36,665 nt of DNA. Origin: Rhodopirellula sp. Its GTDB lineage: Bacteria > Planctomycetota > Planctomycetia > Pirellulales > Thermoguttaceae. The stretch's first letter is position 1. Every line of letters begins with the position of its first letter. The notes below the pieces were generated by a model, which saw only the letters and a program-made list of their open reading frames with translations, had not been told where the DNA came from and ran no database searches. Location: positions 1 to 36,665 of the forward strand of contig JAAYEH010000031.1 of the NCBI GenBank assembly GCA_012728855.1, given 5' to 3'. Shown piece by piece: positions 1 through 8,432 of the stretch. The translations under genes and the position numbers were made by a program.

Positions 1-875
1 GTCGCAACGCTCACCAGTGTGACGGCGACGGCAATCAAGATGAAAGCGTTGGATACGCGCTCGCTTGTGACGATTTCGGATTGTCGTTGTTGGTTCTCCA
101 GGTTCGCCACCAGAGAGACCATTGCCCGCTCGCTTTCCTCCTTGCTCAGGTCGATGCTCTTCGCGTTGGCCATGTATTCCTTGGCGAGAGCATCCAGTTT
201 GTGATTCGAATCCTGGGCAGCCAAGGCCATGCCGTGGAAAGGAGTATTCTCCAGTGCCTTGATGTCACTTTGTGCGTTCGCGATGGCCTGTTCTATGTAC
301 ACCAGCAGCTTCTCTTTGGCAGCCGGGTGAAAAGCCGTGGAGTAGAACAAGGTCTCGATGGTGTTGTTGGCGCATGTGTTGATGTGGGCTCCGAGGATAA
401 CCCGCCTCTCCAGCGTCGTGACGGAGTCGGCAGTGCTCGGATCGGCCAACTTGGCGACCACGGCGTCGATATACTTGTCGGACTGTGATTTCGAGGCGCC
501 GGTGAGTTCCAGGAGTCGATGCTCGATCTCGACGTTTCGCTTCTTTTTTTCAAGCAACTCGTCAACGTGAACGGCGATTTGGCTCGCACGGACCACCTCG
601 TCTATCGCTAGGATCGACTCAAAGCCTTGCATCGCGGCCTGGAGTTGGCTCTCCAACTCCTTGGTGGGTATCGGAGCGGCGTAATACAACTCGATGGTGT
701 CAAGAACCTTCTTTGCGTTCGCTGTCGCCTCCCTAAGCTTCGCGTTCTCCATCAAGCTGCTTCGCGAGGTGGTTATGCCCCGTACGGTCAGCCCGATTAC
801 CAAGAGGACGACGATTGCTTGGGCGCCAACGGGAATCATTAGTTTGCTGCGTACGGTCATCAGGTTTCTCTTCAT
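1..875 (-). CDS. membrane receptor with helical periplasmic domain (N-terminal part; probable chemotaxis/sensor protein)
   Basis: The minus strand is open from an ATG at 875 to the window edge (291 codons, C-terminus missing). It starts MKRNLMTVRSKLMIPVGAQA and has a hydrophobic segment at about residues 12-35. A long, charged, almost purely helical stretch of roughly 230 residues follows, and a second hydrophobic segment (AFILIAVAVTLVSVA) begins just before the sequence ends. Two membrane helices flanking a helical sensor region is the usual plan of methyl-accepting chemotaxis proteins and some sensor kinases. The signalling domain that would decide between them lies outside the window. A second ATG at 860 is an alternative start; neither has a strong ribosome binding site. 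The topology is seen; the receptor role is inferred. Confidence 0.7.
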   Translation of the reverse strand, partial: MKRNLMTVRSKLMIPVGAQAIVVLLVIGLTVRGITTSRSSLMENAKLREATANAKKVLDTIELYYAAPIPTKELESQLQAAMQGFESILAIDEVVRASQIAVHVDELLEKKKRNVEIEHRLLELTGASKSQSDKYIDAVVAKLADPSTADSVTTLERRVILGAHINTCANNTIETLFYSTAFHPAAKEKLLVYIEQAIANAQSDIKALENTPFHGMALAAQDSNHKLDALAKEYMANAKSIDLSKEESERAMVSLVANLENQQRQSEIVTSERVSNAFILIAVAVTLVSVA

Positions 876-1151
876 GCCTCTTGTGTTTGGAGCATCAATC
901 GATCACGCCACCTTCCTCCAGGTGCCGAGACCCCTGCATGAAGATAGCTTATGCAATTCGGGCAGACTGGTTGCGGAAACAGGCGTTCGGGGGAACGCTG
1001 CCGAAGAGTGAAGGGGAGGTCCGTTTGTGCCGGGTATTCCGCGAAGGAGAACCCGAGGGCGGACGGCACGACGGGACGTGCCTGCTACTGTTCTTGCGAC
1101 AGTTTCTTGCTCGTCGATCCTGAGGATGGCTCAGCCGAACTGGAGTACCCC

Positions 1152-1650
1152 ATGAAAAAACTCCTGCACAAGTGCCTTCTCGTTCCCTTGGGACATATTT
1201 TGCCAGTGCTGGTCGCCGTAAGTCCCGCATTCGCTGCAGAGCAGGCGAATCACCGGCCGAATCTGGTGTACATTTTCACTGACCAGCAGTGGGCGGGCGC
1301 CATGAGTTGCGCCGGCAACAGCGACCTTTCGACGCCGGCTCTCGACGGCCTGGCCTCGCGGGGCGTTCGCTTCCACAACGCGTACTGTACGCAACCGTTG
1401 TGCGTGCCTTCCCGCACGGCCATGATGACCGGCGTGTATCCGCACGAAATCGGGGCCACGCACAACACATTCGCCTGGGATCGCGCGCCGGTTCCCATAC
1501 TGGGCAAGGTGCTCGTCCAGTCAGGCTACGAGTGTGCGTGGTTTGGCAAGTGGCACCTGCCGACGTCGAGGAGCACGGTTTTACGACGGTTGAGTTGCAC
1601 AAGGGTTCGGCCAACGACTCCGCACAAGCGGAAGTTTCGAGAAAAAGCGG
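1152..1650 (+). pseudogene. truncated, frameshifted sulfatase
   Basis: From an ATG at 1152 (GGAG about 6 nt upstream) the product has a signal peptide (about residues 1-29), the metal-site entry motif NLVYIFTDQQ, the formylglycine motif C84-V-P-S-R, the TGVYPHEIG segment and GKWHLP with the family lysine and histidine (about 133-135). This is the N-terminal third of a formylglycine-dependent sulfatase. Just after GKWHLP, near position 1560, the sulfatase-like reading moves to another frame (DVEEHGFTTVELHKGSANDS), consistent with a 1-2 nt deletion. All similarity ends by about 1650. The remaining two thirds, including the second metal-binding part, are absent, and the convergent beta-helix gene ends at 1676. 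The original frame happens to stay open to 1760. The protein cannot be an active sulfatase. Confidence 0.8.
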
Positions 1651-1675
1651 GTGTCCTCACGTCTCGAACGTCCGT

Positions 1676-4600
1676 TCAATCGCCTCGAGGTCGGTGGTGC
1701 CCGTTCACTCCTCCGGAAGCAAGAATGCCGACCTCCTCCGCAGTCAGCGCGCGGTCGTAGATACGGACGTCGTCGATCCGCCCACGGAACCAGACCGGGT
1801 CTTCCTCGTGCCGGCGACGGCCGACCAACAGCGGCTGGTCGTTGGAGAGATCGCCGAGTACTGAGAGGTCGTGGGTGCCGCCGCTCGCTTTGCCGTCGAC
1901 ATAGGCCTGGCCGGTGTTCCCGCGGCGCACGAAGGCGACGTGCATCCATCTCTTGGCACCAAGGTCGGACGGGTCGGGATGAAACGACATGTGGTTCTCC
2001 GCCCGGAAGCAGCAGGGATCCCAGCCCCAGGACCATTGTTGCTTGGCAAAGCCGTCGGCCTTGGCGAGGATGATCATGCTTCCATCATGTTCCTTCCAGA
2101 TCCAGGCGGCAAGGGTAAAATCGGCGGCGCCGAGGTTGCAATCGGCGGGGCCTTCGGCGTAGGAGTCCTTGCCGTCCAGGAGCAGGGCGCCGCCCATCCG
2201 GCCGTCCTTGGGCGTCCAGGCGGCACTGCCCTTCAACCTGGCATGCCTCCCAGACCCGCTCGCATCGACCACCGTGTCTCCTTTGGTCTGATCCATGGTG
2301 TAGTGCAGAACCAATGGGTCGGCGCAGAAGGTTGTCGATGTGCCGGTCGGTATCGGGTTGCGGGCGGCGGCGGTATCGGTGACTCCGCCGACCGTCAGGC
2401 GGTAGGTAGTGTTCCGTGTCAACGGCGAGACTCGAAGTCGCACGAACACAGGATCTGGCGCCACTTCTGCGCCGAGAACCTGCGCTTCGTGATCGATGCG
2501 GTAGTTGGCGGCAAGGCCGGCGGTGGCGGGGTCGAGCGGTTTGCTGAAATGGAGCCAGACGTGCTGGGCATCGTCGCCTGAGAGCGCGGCGCGCAAGATG
2601 GGGGCCGTGGTGTCGGGCGGGGTGCGGACTTCGCATTCATTGCTAAGCTTGCCAGGCGGCGCAAACTCCCAGGCCCGCGCGGCGACCGCATAGCGATGGA
2701 GAGTCTGTTCGGTCAGACCGCCCTCTTCGAACGATGTGCTGAACGTGCTCCCCACCAGGACGCCGTCGCGGAAGACGGCGTAGGATGGCGACGGCTGATC
2801 GTGGGGAACGGCCGATTGCCAGGTCAACCGGACGCGGTCGAATCCGAGCGGCGTTGCCTCGAGGCCGAAAGGAGGAGGGATCTGCGGGGTCGATCCGCCG
2901 CCGTACTCTTTCGGGAAATCGGGACGCAGTCCGATCTCAGCGTAGTCCATGCCATTTTCGTCGAAGTTGGGCTCCCAACTCACGTTGTCGGTCTGGGCAG
3001 ACGCGCCGTTGTCGGGTCCGTGGCTCCGCAACTGCTGTCCCTGGGGCCGGACGATCTGGACGTTGCGGAAGACCTGGTGCATGCACATCTTGGGCCAGTC
3101 GATGAAGATGCCGTCAGGGGCGATATCTTTGACGGACGGAATAGCCCGGCAGTCGGCAACCGTGATCTGCTCGAAGGTGTTGATCGCGTCGCCGCCGGGG
3201 ATGTTCAGATTCGCACCGTGCAGGGCGCCCATGTCGCCGCCGTCCTGCCCGCACCGCTCGATACGGATGTGATGGAAGTGGTTTCCCTTCGTCGGCGGAT
3301 GGTTTGTCAGGACCGACGGGCCGTATTGCGGGCCGGTATTGCCGCGCAGCGTGATCGCATAGCGCACGGAATTGTCCAGTCGGCAGTGGTCGACCTCGTT
3401 GTTGCTGACGTTGAATACCGTCACACACTCGGCATAGGTGTGCAACTCGCCGACATGGCTGATCCATGTGTTCGTGACGCGGTTGTGCTGACAGCGGTCT
3501 TCGGTGGGAGCCTTGCCGCCGGGGGCCAGGAAGCGATTGCAGAAGCTGACGCCGTTGACGCCCATGTGCTCGATCCAGCAGCCGGTGACCAGGTTGTTTG
3601 TGTTGTGGCCGATCATCATGATGCCGTTTCGGCCGCTGTTCTTGAGGTGGCAGTCGCGGATCTCGACCCGCGAAGTATTGTTCATCCAGACGAGCGCTCC
3701 GTCGCGCAGGCCATCGTAGGCCCAGAGCGGAAGCGGCGGTGCGTTGTCCGACTCTTCGAGGCCAAGGCCGTCGAGAACGAGATTCTGGACACACTGGTCG
3801 CGCGAGGCGCCCTTCAGCTCGATCATCCGGTTCAGGACGGGGCAGGTGATTGCCAGGGTGTCCGGGTGGCCTTTGCCCAGCGGCATGTAGTAGAGTGTGT
3901 GAGCCTTGTCGTCGACGAAGAACTCACCGGGAGCGTTGAGCAAACCAAGTTCGTCTTCGAGGAAGTAGCGGGCACCGACGCCAACTCCGTGAAAGGGTTT
4001 GCCGTTGATGTTCAGCCGCCGCGATTCGGGGTCGATCGAGGCCACCGGATGTACCTCGCGGACCCAGTCGCACTTGCCGCCGGGGAAGATATGGATCCGC
4101 ATCTTCGTCACCTCGGTTACCGGCGGCGCATCTTCGGCAGCATAAGCCAGCCAGGCGGGCGAGTCGGGCCTAGGATGGTCGCGGTCGGTTTGTTTGGGGG
4201 TGCCGTCGACCGTGACCAGGTAGCGGCCCAGGGCCGTGGGCATTTGCGGATGGGGCTCGTGGTCGGGGAAGCGGGCCTTGTGGACGCGGCGGCCGTTTTC
4301 GTAGAGGGTGTGGAGGATCAGGCCTTCCGGAAGATCGATCTTCCAGATGCCGTCGCGATGCTCTTGCCATCCTTTCAAGGGCACACTCCCCAACAGACGT
4401 GCCTTGCCGGGGCCGGCAGCGCTGCGGTAGACCACTCGGAAACCGTTTTGCCCGGAGTCCGCCGCAGTGAACTCGAGCGTGCGATCGAGCCGGTAGTCGC
4501 CGGGGGCGAGGCTGACAACCACATCGGCGTCCATCTGCTTGACCGACGCGCGGACTGCTTGCTGAGCGCGATACAGCGTGAGAAACGGCCTTTCGGCAGT

Positions 4601-4732
4601 GCCCGGGTTGGTGTCGGCTCCACTGGGGGCCACGTGCAGTTCGACCGGCGCGGCGACGACGAACGAAGCGGCGGTCAGAAGCCAACCGGTGACAAGACAA
4701 GGGAGTGTAAGGTTCATCTTGGCGTGATTCAT
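1676..4732 (-). CDS. secreted right-handed beta-helix protein with C-terminal LamG domain
   Basis: This exported protein of about 1018 residues starts at the ATG at 4732 (MNHAKMNLTLPCLVTGWLL), chosen because the signal peptide follows at once. The open frame continues upstream to 4834 without signal-like sequence, and ATG 4717 is also possible. The mature part opens with VELHVAPSGADTNPGTAERP, the usual entry to right-handed parallel beta-helix proteins. It continues with helix-type repeats (GRNGIMMIGHNTNNLVTGCW and similar), then a fibronectin-III/Ig-like part (FGLEATPLGFDRVRLTWQSA). Roughly the last 180 residues form a LamG/concanavalin-like module (LHYTMDQTKGDTVVDASGSG through WFRGRIDDVRIYDRALTAEE). 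Beta-helix proteins of this type bind or cleave polysaccharides; whether this one is a lyase, a hydrolase or only a binder cannot be told. It converges on the broken sulfatase and diverges from the FAD oxidoreductase. Confidence 0.85.
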   Translation of the reverse strand: MNHAKMNLTLPCLVTGWLLTAASFVVAAPVELHVAPSGADTNPGTAERPFLTLYRAQQAVRASVKQMDADVVVSLAPGDYRLDRTLEFTAADSGQNGFRVVYRSAAGPGKARLLGSVPLKGWQEHRDGIWKIDLPEGLILHTLYENGRRVHKARFPDHEPHPQMPTALGRYLVTVDGTPKQTDRDHPRPDSPAWLAYAAEDAPPVTEVTKMRIHIFPGGKCDWVREVHPVASIDPESRRLNINGKPFHGVGVGARYFLEDELGLLNAPGEFFVDDKAHTLYYMPLGKGHPDTLAITCPVLNRMIELKGASRDQCVQNLVLDGLGLEESDNAPPLPLWAYDGLRDGALVWMNNTSRVEIRDCHLKNSGRNGIMMIGHNTNNLVTGCWIEHMGVNGVSFCNRFLAPGGKAPTEDRCQHNRVTNTWISHVGELHTYAECVTVFNVSNNEVDHCRLDNSVRYAITLRGNTGPQYGPSVLTNHPPTKGNHFHHIRIERCGQDGGDMGALHGANLNIPGGDAINTFEQITVADCRAIPSVKDIAPDGIFIDWPKMCMHQVFRNVQIVRPQGQQLRSHGPDNGASAQTDNVSWEPNFDENGMDYAEIGLRPDFPKEYGGGSTPQIPPPFGLEATPLGFDRVRLTWQSAVPHDQPSPSYAVFRDGVLVGSTFSTSFEEGGLTEQTLHRYAVAARAWEFAPPGKLSNECEVRTPPDTTAPILRAALSGDDAQHVWLHFSKPLDPATAGLAANYRIDHEAQVLGAEVAPDPVFVRLRVSPLTRNTTYRLTVGGVTDTAAARNPIPTGTSTTFCADPLVLHYTMDQTKGDTVVDASGSGRHARLKGSAAWTPKDGRMGGALLLDGKDSYAEGPADCNLGAADFTLAAWIWKEHDGSMIILAKADGFAKQQWSWGWDPCCFRAENHMSFHPDPSDLGAKRWMHVAFVRRGNTGQAYVDGKASGGTHDLSVLGDLSNDQPLLVGRRRHEEDPVWFRGRIDDVRIYDRALTAEEVGILASGGVNGHHRPRGD

Positions 4733-4924
4733 GGTGTCAGGTTCCATTTCCAGCGGCGACAGGTTGCGGCTTTCTCCAAGGCCGGCCCGTTGCCCAGTAT
4801 CCTTTCGGGTCCGTGGACAGACCGGCGCCACCATCTGCTACAACCCGTGGCGGCGCGCCCTCCAGTATGGCGTCTGCGGACGGAGAATGCCAACGACGTT
4901 GCAACTCACCGTTGGATTCGGATA

Positions 4925-5093
4925 GGCTATACGAACCACACCTGTCAAGGTTCTAAGGTGTCGCGAATTGGTCGTTTAACCGCAGTGCCCAACGGGCCGC
5001 GCGTTGTAATCGACAGCCGCGCCGCCCTCCGCCCCACGCGCGGCCCGTTGGGCACTGCGGTTAAACGACCGTTACAGGGGTGGCTATACGAAC
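4925..5093. repeat. palindromic MITE-like element between 12-bp direct repeats
   Basis: A perfect 34-bp inverted repeat lies at 4970-5003 and 5037-5070 (arm begins GGTCGTTTAACCGCAGTGCC), separated by 33 nt. The whole structure sits between two copies of the 12-mer GGCTATACGAAC at 4925-4936 and 5082-5093. The interval between them, 4937-5081, is 145 bp. Its outer ends share an imperfect terminal similarity around CCTGT. The second 12-mer ends one base before a possible ATG (5094) of the FAD oxidoreductase, so the element lies in that gene's 5' region and between two divergent genes. A small non-autonomous mobile element with target duplication is the best reading. A large transcribed hairpin is the alternative. 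Confidence 0.7.
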
Positions 5094-5129
5094 ATGGCAC
5101 CGGCAAAATCCATCCCGAAGCAGGCCATC

Positions 5130-6737
5130 ATGCAACGACGACAATTCTTGAAAACGCTTGCGGCGGCCCTGGCCGCCGGAGGATTGCAGATCGAAGCCCG
5201 CGCGGTTTCGGCCGAGGCGACCGCGGCTCTTCCGCCGCAGTCATTCGATACGTTGGTCTACGGCTCCACACCCGGCGGGATCGCGGCCGCGGTCGAGGCG
5301 GCTCGGCGCGGGGATCGGGTGGTGCTGGCTTGCTGGAAGAAGAGTCCGGGCGGGATGGCAGCCAGCGGCCTTTCGACCACCGACGCGGTCCGCCGACATC
5401 TGTTCGGTGGGTTCGTGCTCGAGTTCATCTCCAAAGTCCGCGATCACTACCGGCAGATCCTCGGCGACGCCTCGGAGCAGTGGAAGTTCGTTCACGATGG
5501 CTGGTACTACGAGCCTTCGGTGGCCGAACACGTCTTCCGTGAGATCCTGGCGGCGGCGGAGTCGCGACTGGTGTGGCTGCCTGGCCATTGGCTCCGCAAG
5601 GCGACGGTTGAGGGGAGCCGCATCGTCTCGGTGGAACTGGAATGCCCCCAGGGCAAGCTCGTCTCCTGCAGGGCCCGGACTTTTGTCGACGGCACTTACG
5701 AAGGCGACCTGGCCGCCAAGGCGAAGGTGCCGTACCGGGTGGGACGTGAAGGTCGTGACGAATACGGCGAATCGAAGGCCGGCATTCATTACATGAACTG
5801 GCGGACCGGCCAACAGATCCAGACCGCCGACACGGGAGAACCCTCCGCGGCCATCCAGGCGTTCTGCACCCGTTCGATCTTCACCGATGATCCGGAGCAC
5901 CGCATTCCGATCGAGAAGCCCGCCACCTACGACGAGCACCTCCAGGATTACCTGCCGCTGATCGACGACTTCAAGTCAGGGAGGCTGAAAAAGTGGGGCT
6001 GGGGAACGCCGCTGCCGAGACGAAAGTACCAGATGAACGGCAACATCGAGGGCCTGACCAGCCTGAACTGCCCGGGAGCCAACTGGGGCTACCCGGAGTC
6101 CGACCAGCACCACCGCCGACGTCTGGACGACTTCCACCGCGATCACGCCGCGGGCTTGATCTACTTCCTGCAACACGACGAGCACATCCCCTCGGAAGTC
6201 CGTCAATCGATGCAGAAGATCGGGCTGCACGACCAGGAGTTCGTCCATGACGGGCACTGGCCCTGGCAGCTCTACGTCAGGCAGGGACGACGGATCGAGG
6301 GCCGGGCGATGGTCACTCAGCACAACTTCACCATCGACCCCTCCACGGGCCGCACGCCGCCCGTGGAGCAAACCATCGCCATGGGCGAGCACTCCTTCGA
6401 CGTGCATCCCTGCCACGATCGCCGCTTCGCCGTCGACGGATTCATGGAGGGGGTGCTCTGGTATCCCAAGAAGGCCGCCGGTCCGGCCCAGCCCGGAGGG
6501 ATTCCCTACGGCGCCATGCTTCCCAAGCGGATCGACAACCTGCTGGTTCCGGTGGCCATGTCGAGCACGCACGTGGCGATGTCGGTCTTGCGAATGGAAC
6601 CGGTTTGGATGACCACAGGCCAGGTCGCCGGCCTGGCTGCCGCCACGGCTCGCGAGCAGCGCTGCGATGTGGCACAACTCGATCCCGCGCCGCTTCCCAA
6701 GATCCTGAAGATCCAGACGGAATCGAGCGGTGCGTAA
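5130..6737 (+). CDS. Tat-exported FAD-dependent oxidoreductase
   Basis: From ATG 5130 the protein (535 aa) begins MQRRQFLKTLAAALAAGG, a twin-arginine-type signal. The mature N-terminus carries a dinucleotide-binding segment (FDTLVYGSTPGGIAAAVEAA, about residues 39-58), followed by GDRVVLACWK and GGMAASGLSTTDA. These features fit the FAD-dependent oxidoreductase family PF12831, often found with glycan-degradation genes in planctomycetes and Bacteroidetes. The C-terminal FAD-closing region is visible as RIDNLLVPVAMSSTHVAMSV and TGQVAGLAAATA. An in-frame ATG at 5094 would add 12 residues and directly abuts the 12-bp repeat; 5130 is preferred because it places the RR motif at the N-terminus. Substrate unknown. 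It converges with the sulfatase gene, 71 nt away. Confidence 0.88.
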   Translation: MQRRQFLKTLAAALAAGGLQIEARAVSAEATAALPPQSFDTLVYGSTPGGIAAAVEAARRGDRVVLACWKKSPGGMAASGLSTTDAVRRHLFGGFVLEFISKVRDHYRQILGDASEQWKFVHDGWYYEPSVAEHVFREILAAAESRLVWLPGHWLRKATVEGSRIVSVELECPQGKLVSCRARTFVDGTYEGDLAAKAKVPYRVGREGRDEYGESKAGIHYMNWRTGQQIQTADTGEPSAAIQAFCTRSIFTDDPEHRIPIEKPATYDEHLQDYLPLIDDFKSGRLKKWGWGTPLPRRKYQMNGNIEGLTSLNCPGANWGYPESDQHHRRRLDDFHRDHAAGLIYFLQHDEHIPSEVRQSMQKIGLHDQEFVHDGHWPWQLYVRQGRRIEGRAMVTQHNFTIDPSTGRTPPVEQTIAMGEHSFDVHPCHDRRFAVDGFMEGVLWYPKKAAGPAQPGGIPYGAMLPKRIDNLLVPVAMSSTHVAMSVLRMEPVWMTTGQVAGLAAATAREQRCDVAQLDPAPLPKILKIQTESSGA

Positions 6738-6808
6738 GCATCGGCAACGCTATTGCTATCGGACTTCAACATAGCAGGCGGCCAACTCGCGGCCCCGTCG
6801 AAAAAAGT

Positions 6809-8374
6809 TCACTTTGCTTCCCCACCGCCTCGCCACTCTTCAAAGACCTTCGCCATTGCCTGGACTCGCTGGGGGTGCTGCTTTGCGAGATCGTTCAGTT
6901 CGGTGCGGTCGGTCGTTAGATCGTAGAGTTCCCACGGTCCGTTCTTGGCGGAGACGAGTTTCCACGACCCGATGCGAACGGCGCGGGAGCCCGAGGTGGC
7001 CCAGCACAGCGACGGATGGCCTTCGCGCGAGCCGCCCTTGAGGACCGGCAGCAGGCTCTTGCCCGCCAAAGGCTGGACCGTCCGGGTTTCAAACTGCGAG
7101 GGATACTCAACGCCCGCGACGTCGAGACAGGTGGCGGTAAGGTCGGTGATATGGACCAGTTCGGGTGTAACGCCGCCCGTGGGACGTATTGTGCGCGGCC
7201 ACCAGGCGATCAAGGGCGTGGCGATGCCGCCTTCGTGGTTCGACTGCTTGTGGCGGCGGAAGGGCGTGTTGGAGACGTTTGACCAGGGCGGGCCGGCGGT
7301 GACGAACGTGTCGGCGGGGCCGGGCTGGATGCTCGGTTTGTTGCCGACCTTGGTCAATGTGCCGTCCACGCGCCACGTTTGTCCCGGTTTGTCGAGCGGC
7401 CCGACCGCCGTGTCCGCGGCGCCATTGTCGGAAAGGAAGAGCACGAGCGTGTTGCGGTCGGCCCCGGTCTGGCGAAGCGCATCGAGCACACGCCCCACGC
7501 TCTGGTCCAACGAATCGACTTGGGCGGCGAAAGCGGCCATCCGTTCGGCTTCCCAGTCCTTGTGGTCCGCGTCCTGCCAGGCCGGCACGCGCGGGTCGCG
7601 CGGCGACAGGCGGCACTTGGCGTCGATCAGTCCCAGTTCGATCAGCCGTTGATGGCGGCGAGCCCTCGCCTCGTCCCAGCCCAACTCCCGATAAAGTTTG
7701 CGATACTTCGCCATATCTTCGGGTTTGGCATGCAGCGGCCAATGCGGGGCGTAATGCGACATGTAAAGAAAGAAGGGCCGATCTTTCTTCGTTTCGGCGA
7801 TGAACTGGACGGCGAAATCAGTGATCAAATCGGTCTTGTAGGTGCCTGCGGGCAGTGAGAAGGGCTTGCCGTCGAGGTAGAAAGCGGTGTTGTGGACGTC
7901 GGCGAAGTAATTGCCGGGTCCGCTGTGCCCGGTGCTGCCAAGGAATCGATCGACGTGGCGGGCGATCTTCGCCGGATCGTGCCAGACGTCGGCCGTAACC
8001 ATGTCCAGCCGCCCCACCGCGCAGGTTGCATAGCCGGCGCCATGGAGCAGTTCGAACAGTGTCACGCAGCGATTGCCAAGCAGTCCGGTCCAGTTGAAGA
8101 TTCCGACCTGGTGCGGATGCAGCCCCGTCATCAAGGCTGCTCGCGACGGGCCGCACAATGCGCAGTTGTAGCACTGCGAGAACCGCAGACCTTCGGCCGC
8201 CAACCGGTCCAAGTTGGGCGTCCGGATCTCGCCGCCGTAACAGCCGAGGTCGGAAAAGCCCATGTCGTCGGCGAGGATCAGAAGGATGTTGGGGCGGGTG
8301 GCCGTGTTTTCGTCGGCCCGAGTTCCGCCGCAGAGCATAGCGAGGAGGCAGATCAGGGGGCTGAGGTGGCGCAT
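6809..8374 (-). CDS. arylsulfatase (formylglycine-dependent sulfatase)
   Basis: This 521-aa protein starts at ATG 8374, fixed by a strong GGAGG about 6 nt upstream and an immediate signal peptide (MRHLSPLICLLAMLCGGTRA). It has the type I sulfatase N-terminus RPNILLILADDMGFSDLGCY with the metal-binding Asp pair at about 36-37. The modification motif is C74-G-P-S-R, followed by ALMTGLHPHQVG. The second metal site appears later as LVLFLSDNGAADT, and the C-terminal domain ends with the usual WELYDLTTDRTELNDLA segment. Length and motifs are complete, so it should be active once a formylglycine-generating enzyme converts Cys74. It would remove sulfate esters from glycans in the periplasm or outside the cell. 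It lies 58 nt downstream of the PQQ-propeller gene on the same strand, so the two may be co-transcribed. Confidence 0.93.
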   Translation of the reverse strand: MRHLSPLICLLAMLCGGTRADENTATRPNILLILADDMGFSDLGCYGGEIRTPNLDRLAAEGLRFSQCYNCALCGPSRAALMTGLHPHQVGIFNWTGLLGNRCVTLFELLHGAGYATCAVGRLDMVTADVWHDPAKIARHVDRFLGSTGHSGPGNYFADVHNTAFYLDGKPFSLPAGTYKTDLITDFAVQFIAETKKDRPFFLYMSHYAPHWPLHAKPEDMAKYRKLYRELGWDEARARRHQRLIELGLIDAKCRLSPRDPRVPAWQDADHKDWEAERMAAFAAQVDSLDQSVGRVLDALRQTGADRNTLVLFLSDNGAADTAVGPLDKPGQTWRVDGTLTKVGNKPSIQPGPADTFVTAGPPWSNVSNTPFRRHKQSNHEGGIATPLIAWWPRTIRPTGGVTPELVHITDLTATCLDVAGVEYPSQFETRTVQPLAGKSLLPVLKGGSREGHPSLCWATSGSRAVRIGSWKLVSAKNGPWELYDLTTDRTELNDLAKQHPQRVQAMAKVFEEWRGGGEAK

Positions 8375-8432
8375 TGGGGCCTCCAATCTATAGTGTCGTT
8401 TTGGGTGTCGACCGAACGCAGGACTCATCGCA

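Noticed and set aside
2696..5542. Very long plus-strand open frame (about 948 codons) opposite the beta-helix gene
   Set aside because: It is the antisense of a gene with a signal peptide and clear domains. Its own translation has no domain and is rich in Arg/Val/Gly as expected of GC-rich antisense frames; it also runs through the 34-bp palindrome.
5241..6677. Two minus-strand open frames (232 and 233 codons) opposite the FAD oxidoreductase
   Set aside because: They mirror the real gene's codon pattern and have no own start signals or domains.
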